Shown piece after piece: positions 22,201 to 32,499 of a stretch of 64,000 nucleotides of DNA. The notes under the pieces are model-generated. The model did no database searches, was not told the origin of the DNA, and worked only from the letters and a program-made list of their open reading frames with translations. The stretch covers positions 992,001 to 1,056,000 of the forward strand of contig JAGMWG010000001.1 in NCBI GenBank assembly GCA_020744225.1, written 5' to 3'. Within the stretch, counting starts at the first letter, position 1. Each line of letters opens with the position of its first letter. This DNA is from Paraphoma chrysanthemicola (Eukaryota; Ascomycota; Dothideomycetes; Pleosporales; Phaeosphaeriaceae). The position numbers were made by a program, and so were the translations under genes.

Positions 22201-23157
22201 GTCGCCCGGCCGCTGCTCAACTACGTATGTTGTGAAAGGACCCTTTTTCCATGCGGCGAGCTGCGCAAAGTGGTTCTCAACTTCGATGTCATGGCCCAGG
22301 ACAGAAAGCCAATACTCGGAAACAATATGTCGGTCTTTGGTCTCTGTCATGAACCAGATGGACGATCCAGGGCGCTCGGGCTTGCCGTCTTCGCTAATCT
22401 GGCCGGACGCATTCACCATGATGTTTTGGCCCAGCGACGCGCACATCTCCCTATGCGATGGGGTGTAGGTCCCTTCGTGTCCGATGTAGCACATGAGGTT
22501 CTCGGCGCGCATTTCGGGCGGCAGGCTGCTCATGAGATCTCCAGCGCGCGCTATGCCCCGGCTTTTGCGACCGCCAAATTCATCCAATGCGCCCGGCCCA
22601 CCAACTTCGCCGGTGCTTTCACTGAGGTAGAACAAGCCCGCAGGGATGTGCTCCTTTAGCTTGTCCTGCCAAACCTGCGGGCAGTCGATGTCCTTGAGGT
22701 ATATGCGCTGACGCGTCTTGTCGCGGTATCGCTCGGGTGTGTCGAAGAACTGGTCGGTGAGCTTGCTCATGTGCTTGAGGTAGTGTTTGATCGTGAGCGG
22801 GATGTTCTCCTTAGTCGTGAGATTGCGCGCATTCTCGACTGTCATGTGTCAGCCCAGTACGCTGCGCATGTGCTCCAGTATAGCCCTACCTTTGTCGCCG
22901 TGGTTGTCGCGCAGCCACGAGGGCGTGAAGGTCCATGGGTCCAGCACCTCCTCGAAGCCGTCAATCACCAGAGGTTTGCCGCCAATAATGACATGCAGCA
23001 GGACAAGCTTCTCGAATTGCTCAACACCATTATTGGCGATCATCTCATACGAGATGCGGTCAACATACTGGAAGTTGTCGGCCGTCTCCACAAAGGTGCG
23101 CACATCAAAGTCTGGCGGTATGGGCTCGAATGAAGCCCGTGGGCGCGCCGCCGGCAT
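19273..23157 (-). CDS. JmjC-domain chromatin protein with zf-4CXXC_R1 zinc finger and AT-hook, 2 exons
   Basis: Model complement(join(19273..22838, 22890..23157)), 1277 residues. The 51-base intron (GTAGGG...CTGAC...ACAG) contains an in-frame TGA that would otherwise cut the gene, and splicing joins NHGDK to VENARNLTTKENIP. JmjC core: the metal ligands H and E lie in THREM-like SHREMCASLG (His near 217) and the distal His in LAPHQVWNRG (near 310), so the iron site looks intact. A Cys-rich cluster at about 430-475 (CAYCRCN..CKSCKN..CMDCYC) may bind zinc. A second, at about 585-680 (CHFCLHRHPKW...CSNCDLAYC...CPHCRRVCNTGACRR), matches zf-4CXXC_R1, the CDCA7/JMJD1-type finger. Acidic and coiled-coil regions follow, and an AT-hook (KRGRGRPRK) sits at the extreme C-terminus. 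Likely a nuclear histone demethylase or demethylase-derived regulator; the substrate is unknown. Confidence 0.88.
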
Positions 23158-23646
23158 GGTTCGTCGTGCAAGACACCATCCACAGTGCGCTGTCGGGGCG
23201 GGGCTTCGGGTCTTGAGTTGTCACCACCTGGTGCGGTTGCAATCGCATATATCCCGGATCTGCGGAGCAATATTTGACGAGGGTCGCGACGGCGGAGGTG
23301 GCCGTGCAGATTACAGCGACTTGCCCGTGGCCGGGAAAGTGGCGTCACGGCAAGAGCGCAAATGCGGTTGACGCGACGGGGAAGCTCAAGATGCGGAGGG
23401 TGGAGCATCATGTCACGTGAGAACGGGAACTAGCGCGCCTTCCCGCTTCACTACTGCGGCACTCAGCTTGCACTTCATCACAACGACATCAAATTTGCAG
23501 AAGCCGTAACTCACAGCGATGTCTTTCGCCAATTCGATATAGCCGCATCCGGCTAAGCGTGCCCTTTGATCCATTGACAAGTCACGCCGAGGAGCTGTCT
23601 AGTTCTGTGCTTTTGGCACAAGAAAACAACTCGATCTTCTTCAACC
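23158..23646. other. Divergent promoter region of the JmjC gene and COQ2
   Basis: Compact 490-base region between divergent start codons; must contain both promoters. No clear TATA element. Confidence 0.6.
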
Positions 23647-24927
23647 ATGACTTTTACAGCTTCGCATTTGGCTCGGCTCAATCCGAGCTCAAGTCGGTCT
23701 ACTATCGCTCTGGCTCGATCAAGATGGGTCCAGCACCCCCATTTGAGCATGCTCTCAACTCGCACGCGCTTGTCGACCTCGCAGCTACCCGCACTCCTTC
23801 GGCCAAAGGCTCTAAGGCTAATACAATACCGTGATTCGGACCCTCTCCCAATCAACTTCAGATTGTCTCGAGCAGGAATGGCAACGACGACTGTCAATGA
23901 CGCTTCCAGATCTCTGCCAGCTTACTCTCCACCAACGTCTGGCATTCTCTCGTACTTACCTCGCAAAGCTGTCCCGTACGGTGAACTCATGCGAATCCAA
24001 AGCCCTGTTGGGTCATACTACCTCTTCTTCCCATGCCTCTTTAGCACACTAGTCGCTGCTACAATGGCTACCCCAGTTGCCGCGCCCTCTGCCGTCATTG
24101 GCACCACAGCGCTCTTTTTTACTGGAGCCCTGGTCATGCGGGGTGCGGGATGTACCATTAACGACCTTTGGGATCGTAACCTAGATCCGCACGTCGAACG
24201 CACACGATTACGTCCGCTCGCGCGACGTGCAGTCACTCCCCAGCAAGCAGTCATCTTCTTGGGAGGTCAATTGATGACTGGCCTTGCTGTTCTGCTCTCT
24301 CTCCCTTTTGAGTGCTTCTGGTACGCCACGCCGTCACTCCTACTAGTAGCCACGTACCCGCTAGCGAAGAGGGTCACCTACTACCCACAATTCGTCCTCG
24401 GACTCACTTTTTCATGGGGTGCAATGCTTGGGTTCCCGGCGCTCGGCATCGATCTTCTCTCCAATCAAGCTGCACTAGCGGCTGCGGCCTGTCTCTACTC
24501 CAGCAACGTTGCGTGGACGATCCTGTACGATATGATATATGCTCACATGGACATCAAAGATGACGTCAAAGCTGGCATCAAGAGCATCGCGCTCAAGCAC
24601 GAGAAGGAAACCAAAGCCGTTCTATCAGGACTCGCAGTCGTGCAGCTCGGTCTTCTGGCTGCAACCGGAGTCGCTGCTGGCATGGGACCAATTTTCTTCA
24701 TCGGATCTTGTGGAGGCGCGGCATTGACACTGGGCACGATGATTCGCCGCGTGAAGTTGAAAGAGGTCAAAGACTGTTGGTGGTGGTTCGTGAACGGTGC
24801 CTGGTTCACGGGAGGAGCCATCAGTCTTGGCTTGGTTGGCGAGTATGCCGCTCACCTGCTTGGACTTTACGGAGAGGAAACGGAAACGCTTCAGGGAGAG
24901 GACGCGAATCGCATCCAAACGTCTTGA
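23647..24927 (+). CDS. COQ2: 4-hydroxybenzoate polyprenyltransferase, mitochondrial (Coq2)
   Basis: Single exon, 426 residues. It joins the polyprenyl chain to 4-hydroxybenzoate in ubiquinone biosynthesis in the mitochondrial inner membrane. Both prenyl-diphosphate-binding Asp motifs of the UbiA superfamily are present: NDLWDRNLDPHVERTRLRPLA (near 175-195) and YDMIYAHMDIKDDVKAGIKS (near 295-315). The region from about 115 is strongly hydrophobic with 8-9 membrane segments. The first about 80 residues are rich in Arg, Ser and Leu without acidic residues at the start (TFTASHLARLNPSSSRS), as expected for a mitochondrial presequence. A second in-frame ATG at 23743 could serve as an alternative start. 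Length is typical for fungal Coq2. It is divergent from the JmjC gene. Confidence 0.93.
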   Translation: MTFTASHLARLNPSSSRSTIALARSRWVQHPHLSMLSTRTRLSTSQLPALLRPKALRLIQYRDSDPLPINFRLSRAGMATTTVNDASRSLPAYSPPTSGILSYLPRKAVPYGELMRIQSPVGSYYLFFPCLFSTLVAATMATPVAAPSAVIGTTALFFTGALVMRGAGCTINDLWDRNLDPHVERTRLRPLARRAVTPQQAVIFLGGQLMTGLAVLLSLPFECFWYATPSLLLVATYPLAKRVTYYPQFVLGLTFSWGAMLGFPALGIDLLSNQAALAAAACLYSSNVAWTILYDMIYAHMDIKDDVKAGIKSIALKHEKETKAVLSGLAVVQLGLLAATGVAAGMGPIFFIGSCGGAALTLGTMIRRVKLKEVKDCWWWFVNGAWFTGGAISLGLVGEYAAHLLGLYGEETETLQGEDANRIQTS

Positions 24928-25904
24928 AAAGTCTGAATCTGTCCGTGGACCAGTGAATGGGGTCGACTTGGGCAGCGTTTACCTGTCGACTGCAAATCTT
25001 AATGTGTAGTACACACGAGTGTTCCCTGTCAGCGAGAATCATGGTCCGAGAACGATCGAGTGTTGCTGATCAGGAATGCGGCAACTGAGATTCGTTTCTT
25101 CATTACGTGAACACCTGAGTGAATGCTGATTCGAAGTGATCTCTAACGGCTTTGAGTCCACCTAGAGGAAAGATTTCGTGTTCACCGCTACCATTCGTGT
25201 TGCGCCGGAACGGCAAGGCAAGGACATTGGCCATAGTATTACCGATCAAACGCGCAATGCTCTGTTCCATTCGTACAGGAACAAAACTTGTCAGATAACG
25301 CCTTCTCACTATGCATGTTCACCTGCCTAAGTAGGTCGCCAAGAAACTCCGCCTCCACGTCTGCCCAGCTCCGCCGAGATCCGTTGCGGAGCAAATCATG
25401 GAAACGAAGAATCGCAAGCGACAGAACAGTTTTTGCCTCTCACCTCGGAGTATAACACTAGACGGGCTTCGCTCTACAGTGCTCTACAGCACGTTCAACA
25501 TAGTGTTCGTCCGAATTGCGTGCTTGTTCGGCCCGAATCAAGATCACGACTTTCAGTCGTGGTTGGGGAGCGGGGCGTCTTCCGCCGATACTGACTTCGC
25601 CAAGAGTCCAAGGTCAACTACCACGACAGGCCCTCATCGGCCAAGCAACCTTTGTAGTGACAACGACCCTTGGACCTGGTTTAGTTGCCAAAGCGCTGCC
25701 ATGTGCTCTTCCCGCTTACCAGGTTTCTCCAATCATGGCATCCAGTTTGCGCGACTAACGGCTGCAGAACACAATGACGCACCAGGTCCGTGAAGTGAGG
25801 TTGGGTAGGAGCCAAGTACAAATAGAGCCGCATCTCGCTGCTGGGATGCCTGCAGTGCAGTTGCCTTGACTTACATTTGCGCTCGTATTGCAAGCACCTT
25901 CGCA
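24928..25904. other. Intergenic region upstream of the LVIVD gene
   Basis: About 980 bases. A 131-codon frame at 25398-25793 has no domain, signal or splice support. Nothing else called. Confidence 0.5.
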
Positions 25905-27761
25905 ATGGCTCGCATTTCAACCCTCGTTGCACTCTGCTCTGCACTGTTTGGCAGTAGCAGAGCCGCGGCCTTAGGCTCAGCGGAAGATTATGCCTCTGGT
26001 GCTGTTCATGCCCAAATCATGGCGCTCAAGATTGTATGACCTCTCATGCGGATCTTCACTTTGCTTTCGCTGATACCACCATAGGCTCAATGGGATGCTG
26101 AGCTCGCATCAGGCGCGATGGAGAGCTCCAAATACCCCGAACTTGGTCACACTCCATGTCAGGACGGCTTTGCTGCAGCGATACCTGGAGACGCAAACAA
26201 CACCTTCAAGTGCAATAACGTGAGCAAAAAAAAATCAAGCCTGAGAACACGAAACTCATGCACGTAGATCGACCTGTATCACTTCCTTCCCCACGCCAAA
26301 TTGGGCAGCTCGCAAGGACAAGGCTCCTCGTCTTGGGGCTGGACCTCTGCTGACGGACGCGAGTTCGTTGCTATTGGTCAATTTGACGGCACTGCTTTTG
26401 CTGAAATCAGCTCTGAAGGCAAGCTGGTCTACTTGGGGCGCCTACCACCATACGACCCCATTGGATCGCGATGGCGAGAAATTCGAGTCCTGCGTGACTA
26501 TGCTGTTATCGGATCCGAGGCTATCAATAGCGGTGTTCAAATCTTCGACATGAAGAAGCTCCTTGATCTTGACCCGGAGAACCCAACAAACTTCACCCAA
26601 GATGATCTCACTGGCCATTGGAACGATCTACCTGTTGGCCGCACGCACAACATTGTCGTAAACGAGGAACTGAACTACGCAATGGCTGTTGGCTCCGTTG
26701 GTGGCAACGAGACGATCCGCGTTCGTGGTGATTTGCCCTGCCGTGGCGGTATCATCTTCATCAACATGACTGATCCTTCGAACCCCGTTTCCCCTGGCTG
26801 TGCAGCAGGCGATGGCTATGTCCATGACGCGCAGTGCCTTGTGTACCGTGGCCCAGACACCAGATACTACGGCCGCGACATCTGCTACGGCTACAACGAG
26901 GACACACTCACCATCTACGATGTCACCAACAAAGTCGGTAACGTAACGAACATCATCAGCATCACCTCTTACCCCGGTGCCGAATATGTCCACCAGGGCG
27001 TCGTCAACAACGAAACATGGCAAGAATACATCTTCCTTGACGACGAGTTCGATGAGCGCGACGCCAAAGTCGGTCCCATGACCCAGGGCTTACCAACAAC
27101 CCACATCTTCGATATCCGCGACTTGGAGAACCCGCATTACACCGGCAACTACGAGGGCCCACGTCGCTCCATCGATCACAACCAGTACGTCATTGATGGA
27201 TACTCTTACCAATCCAACTACGGCGTCGGCCTGACCGTCTTGGACATTCGCTCCATCACCGAAGACCCCAGCGGCGACAGCATCTGCGAAGCCGGCTTCT
27301 TCGACATCTACCCCGAAGACGATGAACTCGAGGGCGGCGGCACAGTCGCATTCCTCGGCTCATGGTCGTCGTACGCATACTTCAAATCTGGATTCATCTT
27401 CGTACACACCATCGAGCGCGGCTCCTTCGTCGTCAAAATGACATCCAAAGAGTGCCCCAAGCCTGCTGTCTGCAAGTCTGATTCATGTCTCACTTCGCTG
27501 CGCGCAAGCTCGATTGAAGGACGTCTTGAAGCGAGTGGCGAGTTCTGTGGCGAGTTCTTGGTCAGACAGAACGAGGATGTGAGCTTGGTTCCGGATTATG
27601 CGAGGGTGGGTTGCTCTGCGGGTAATGCGACCAAGGCAGAGGAAGTGGTTGCGAGGGTTAGCAGTGCGTGTGCGTGTGTGCCGACGCCGGTGGTGCCAGA
27701 ATTGCCGAGGACGACGACGAGGCCGCCTGTGCCTACTGTCTTGCCGCCGAAGATGAGGTAA
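25905..27761 (+). CDS. Secreted LVIVD-repeat (choice-of-anchor B-like) protein, 3 exons
   Basis: Model join(25905..26033, 26085..26219, 26268..27761), 585 residues, all junctions in phase 0 (GTATGA...ATAG and GTGAGC...GTAG). The start MARISTLVALCSALFG is a signal peptide. The spliced N-terminus gives LGHTPCQDGFAAAIPGD..FKCNNIDLYHFLPHAKLG, which resembles the bacterial choice-of-anchor B proteins, followed by SSWGWTSADGREFVAIGQFDGTAF. Further repeats with a beta-propeller look follow, such as RVLRDYAVIGSE..GVQIFDMKKL, YHDAQCL-like VHDAQCLVYRGPD, and GVGLTVLDIRS. The C-terminus has several Cys and ends in a short Thr/Pro linker (PRTTTRPPVPTVLPP) without a hydrophobic GPI signal. Role unknown; extracellular and probably cell-surface associated. 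A diverged copy of its last about 30 codons lies 3.2 kb downstream. Confidence 0.85.
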
Positions 27762-28465
27762 GGCGTGTATGGATAGAGGCTGGAAGCTGCATTCGTGGTA
27801 GAGATGAATGTGAAGAAGTCTAATGTGGCTACGACATGCGTCTTGATAATGTGTAAAGTCTGATGGCCGTCGTGTATGAACGTAAAGATGTGAAAATTAG
27901 CCTGCATCTGAAGCACTTTCCTTCCTGCATCCATAGCTAGCAGTGAATCTACTACTTCTTGTCACTTCACCAAGGTCTTGTGCCGGTACGAATGCTTCAC
28001 GCCTCAGATATGGTAGACATCGTTGCATTCTGCGGAAAAGTCTCGTGCAAATGCAGCCCCAGTCGAGGCTAACCCAGCTTTTCTTTATGCCGATTTTGCC
28101 GACTCTATCGGCGCTGAAAGTAGTGATGTGTGCATGCCCGTGTGAGCTGACAGCTTCAGACTCAATATGGAACGCACGGACCGCCGATCATGTGCAGGAA
28201 AGCTGCAGGCTCCAATACCGCGCCTAATCTGTCAACGTCTTCAGTTTTTCAATTTATCTCGTTGGCCTTCCTCACATACCACTAAACGGCACTTGTGGTC
28301 TCACCGACATCTACGAAGCTTCCGAACTGCCACCAGATCTCAGCTCTGCCTCGGTCTGGATTTCGTTCAGCCTGCTCGTGGAAGCACTTCAATTGGTTTT
28401 ACATGATCCAAGGCTCCGGGAGCTCGACCCTGGGATACATTGATTGAGCTTACTACATTCTGAGA
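27762..28465. other. Intergenic region between the LVIVD and HET genes
   Basis: About 700 bases between two plus-strand genes; no gene or clear motif seen. Confidence 0.5.
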
Positions 28466-30646
28466 ATGAGTGTCATTAGAGAAGACTCTGATGCCGATGC
28501 CGAATGGCAGGGTCTTGACTCTGAGTCCGGCGATGACGATTCCGGAGTCAACAATGTTGACACAGACATTGCAACCTCTTCTATGTCAACACGAGATGCA
28601 GATGTTCAACATACATACCAGTCTATCTCCGACGGTTGCATTCGTTTGCTCTATTTGCATCCTGGGAAAGACGACGAGATAGTCCGAACCAACCTTGCCG
28701 TAGTGGGGTTGGACTCGCGCCCTTCGTACGAAGCAATATCGTACGCTTGGGGTTCCTCCTTCAAGTTGGCACCCATGGTTCTGAACGAGATACATTGTTT
28801 GAGGAGCTTTACCCTGGTCGAATGTTTGACCAATCTCAGGAGTGAGCACGACATCCGGATACTTTGGGTAGATGCGCTTTGCATAAATCAAGCCGATGTA
28901 AAGGAACGGAACTCTCAGGTTGCCCTCATGGGTCAAATCTACCTATCGGCTTCCAAGACAATAATCTGGCTGGGCGAAGATAAATGTATGCAGCACGAAG
29001 TAATGATGAACAGCAACCAGTTTAGTACAGAGGCTCCAGTACATCGCTCAAGCGCCTTCAATCTGCTGAAACAGCTTGCCATCAACGACCACATCCGCTT
29101 CGATAAACAGACAGCTGTCCACGCGATAGTCCTCGCTCGTGTTTGTGAGCTTGGGTGGTGGTCCCGTGCATGGGTACGAGGAATGCCCACCTTTAGACTT
29201 GAAAACAAAAGCTGATTGTGTGAATCTTCGTTGCAGGTTGTCCAAGAGACACTACTTTCAAAATCAGCACACCTTATGTTGGGGTCAGCGACGCTTCCAT
29301 GGGAGGTGGTTTCCCGCGCAGCGTCGAACTACGTCACCCACGTCACGGCGTGTTGCCGACCAAATAGCACTCGAACTGCGCAAAGAGACTTTTCTGACAT
29401 TTTGATGACGACTCATGGGTTAAACACTTTGGTCTCTAATAAAATTACAGCTCAAATGGCCGACGCAGTTGAAGTGATCTTGTCGTTCCAGCGCGTACCC
29501 ACTGGAACGAGGAATGAATTGCTTGCCAATCTTTGGATGTATCGCGATCGACTGGCTAAGGTTCCTCATGACAAGATTTATGCTACTTTGGGATTATTGA
29601 GGTCAAACAACATCACAATTGAGCCAGATTATGGGATGTCTTTCGCCGATTTATGTCGTCAAGTCGTTCTCGAGGACATCAGAGCAAGTGGAAATCTTCA
29701 AGCGCTCAAGGGAATACGGCGTCGAATCGACTCGAAACGCATGAAAGACTTCCCACATGAAGTATCATGGTGTACGAATTGGGAAAGTTTGGACTATTGG
29801 GCTGAAGATCGATATCGCGTGCTGACAGAGCTCAATAAGCACGTGTACGCGGCCTCAGGACTGCATGTAGCACGCGTGCGAGCAGTCGACGACCCGCTTG
29901 GGAAACGCCACTTTCTACACACTCATGGTAGGATCTTCGATCGCATAACGCACACGTCCGACTTACTTCCATTCGAGCGCGACTCGATTGGAACTAAATG
30001 GCCCCGTCAATTCGCCAATCTTTTGCGAACACTTCGGAGAGCAAAACCGAAAGACATGGACCGATCGACATACGTGGCAGGTGGCAGCCTTTTCTCCGCC
30101 TTCTGGAGGACCCTAGTAGCAGACTGCATCATTCCGGCGCAGGAGAGCCAAGACCCATTTCACAACTTTGGTGGTAACCATGATGATACTTATGAGCCGT
30201 TAATTCGTCGAGCCAAGCCGTCCGATTTTATGGCATTCCTGCTTTGGTGGTTGACCGGCGATGAATACTACCTCCTGAAATCCGTTAGGTTCGGACACAA
30301 ACGACCATGGCAACTATCAAAGAAAGCACCAAATCCAGCGAAATCACAAAAGATACCGGCGGTACATGACATCCATGTCTCGGTCGCGAGAGCTACCTCG
30401 GGCCGGCGTATGTTCACCACCAGAAAAGGTTACATCGGCTTAGGCCCAGAATTAACAAAGCAAGGCGATGAAGTAGCAATACTTCTAGGAGGCTCAACTC
30501 CATTTGTGCTGGAAAAATCAGGCATAAAAGTTTTGCATGAAGATGTCTACTATCTGCTAGGGGACTGCTATGTTCATGGGTGCATGGACGGTAAGCTTGT
30601 CGAAAATGAAGACACGGAAACTTGGCCGTTCCTTATACTGGGATAG
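28466..30646 (+). CDS. HET-domain protein (heterokaryon-incompatibility type), 2 exons
   Basis: Model join(28466..29173, 29237..30646), 705 residues, phase-0 intron of 63 bases (GTACGA...TTGCAG). Without splicing the first frame ends a few codons after the donor. Splicing joins LGWWSRAW to VVQETLLS, the expected junction of HET proteins. HET motifs: PSYEAISYAWGSS (near 90), IRILWVDALCINQADVKERNSQV (near 133) and IYLSASKTIIWLGE (near 160), then the WWSRAWVVQE block at 236. The C-terminal half (LWMYRDRLAKVPHDKIYATLGL...) is the usual variable HET tail and ends in YYLLGDCYVHGCMDGKLVE. Known HET domains trigger programmed cell death on non-self recognition; the trigger and partner here are unknown. 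It lies between a secreted-protein gene and a decayed duplicate of that gene's tail. Confidence 0.9.
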
Positions 30647-30862
30647 AGAGTCTTGCACACACAATTCCGCCATGATCCTGTCACGAAAAGCTTATGGCGA
30701 CAGCAAAGCGATCTTGTTGAAGGCTCAAGTTATCTCTGGAGCTACATTCGTCGAGTTGAAGTACGTGCTCAACGTGCTCTGAACGGAATCACTCCTAGCC
30801 ACGCTCTTCACGCAAAGTGAGACGGACCTACAGCCTTCAAGTGATTTCCATCTCCTCCGCAA

Positions 30863-30963
30863 AGAGTCACTAGCGCTTGTGCATGTTTGCCGATGCCGGT
30901 GGTTCCGGAGCTACCGAGGACGACGAGATCGCCTGTTTCCACTGTTTGACTGTCGAGGATGAG
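30863..30963 (+). pseudogene. Decayed copy of the 3' end of the LVIVD gene
   Basis: About 100 bases align with 27656-27757. Translated, it reads RVTSACACLPMPVVPELPRT against RVSSACACVPTPVVPELPRT in the intact gene, then TRSPVSTV followed by a stop. Many differences are at third codon positions (for example GCG/GCT, TGC/TGT), which suggests that the copy evolved as protein before it was lost. Sequence on either side does not match, so only this fragment remains visible. Confidence 0.75.
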
Positions 30964-31591
30964 AATATACGTTTGAGAACACTTGTTGAGAAGTCATGTC
31001 AGGGAAATGGAGGAAAGGCAGCGTTCAATAGTCGGCGACCAATGTGACGAAACCTGAAAGACTTGCATCACACTTTGTGAACTAAGACCTCCTAGAATGT
31101 GGACAAGTATTTTTCTAGGTCGGGAAGGTGGCATACAACAAAAATTGCCTTCGTTATGAGGCTGGCAATGCACAGAACTGCTTACGTCATACCGTGTGTT
31201 ACACCACCAAATTCGACCAAGCTCTTTCGCTGAACCTGCTGACTGGCTACGAACCAAGAGCCTTCGAATGTCACAATCTCACAGCTGCGGTCACATCAAT
31301 AATTCGCTGCCCTGTACGTGAAAGATCGTACAGGCAAAGCCATGGGTTGCACGTAAACGTGAGTAAGTCGAAGTCAGACAACGGGGCACTTCGCAGACTG
31401 TACTGATAAGTTGTGTTGATTCCAGCCTCTGTGGAGAGTGAATTGATCATAGGTACGAGGTATACGCTATTTTGACCGTGAGGTCGCCCGTTATTGCTGA
31501 CCGAAGTCTAGCAAATGTATGGAAATCCAATGTCCACCAAAAAGGTCGTGATCATACTTCAATCCATGAACATAAACATTAAGTAAGAAAG

Positions 31592-31612
31592 CCATGTCGA
31601 AGTTTGACATGG
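31592..31612. repeat. Perfect inverted repeat (7-bp stem, 7-base loop)
   Basis: CCATGTC and GACATGG flank a 7-base spacer. Located in non-coding sequence, 31 bases before a second hairpin. Confidence 0.7.
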
Positions 31613-31643
31613 TACTAGACATGCTGACAATAGACAATCAAGT

Positions 31644-31671
31644 GTGTCCCAAGCAGCCCTTGCTGGGACAC
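31644..31671. repeat. Inverted repeat (11-bp stem with one bulge)
   Basis: GTGTCCC plus AGCA pairs with TGCT plus GGGACAC around a short loop, with one bulged A. With the preceding hairpin it forms a tandem pair. Whether it is a structured RNA, a transposon end or chance is open. Confidence 0.65.
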
Positions 31672-32499
31672 ATAACTAGAACTCCGTATAACCAAGCATA
31701 ACTTCCGTCTCTTTTTAGTCAAAGCAGATGCGTGCTATGCCTAACATGGCTATGCTGCATGATGAGATTACAAATAAGAAAAACGGCGAGGTATCTTTTC
31801 CCTTCTTCTAACGCCGTGCGGGGTATGAGGGGTATGTCGTCAACGGGGCATGTTGACAATATATCTGCAACTCCAGTGCAAATGCCGAGTCCGTCGGTTT
31901 ATACAGTGATGACCGTCCAGAGAAAGACAAAGTAAAGAATCGATCAAGTGTGAAAGGTGGGACAGTGGAAGCCATGGTCATGCCGGGCGTGTGAGATGTC
32001 GAACGACGTCCCAGTGATACATCGCGCCGCAGAGAGGAGTAGTAACGATCCAAGGATCTTGGACAGACATCCATTCGGCGGTGAGTAGTAGTTCCTAGGT
32101 GATCGTGACGGGGCGCTGGACAGAGAAGACTAAATTTCGGTGGAGGTATTGTATGTGTGACTTGTCCCGACTCGAATCGGAAAGGCTTCGACTGGCGATG
32201 GCAGCGTTTGAGAAAGGGTGCGTCTGAGAACTACGGAGGTGCGGATTCGTCCAAATTGGGCGGATGTGAAGATTTCCAGAACCATGTGAATATTCAGACG
32301 TTATGCCTGGTGTTGGGAGGGAGCCAACATTACACAGTACCTGCCGGCCATGAAGTCATGCGGTCGCCGAGGTGGAGGAGAGGAAACAAGGACTGCTGAG
32401 CAGCCCAACAGTGGCGGGAAAGGAGCCGACTGTCTAGCAGCGAGTACTGAAGGCGATAGTCCTGATTTTGGAATGAGATCACCCTCAGGGTATGACTCG

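Larger units (their letters stand above)
30647..32499. other. Gene-poor region between the HET and DPxC-1 genes
   Basis: About 1.85 kb. It contains the decayed LVIVD tail (30863-30963) and two hairpins (31592-31671), annotated separately. No other coding potential is convincing. Confidence 0.5.

Noticed and set aside
22849..22851. In-frame TGA that would make the JmjC gene a pseudogene
   Set aside because: It lies inside a 51-base intron with good donor, branch point and acceptor; splicing restores the conserved sequence.
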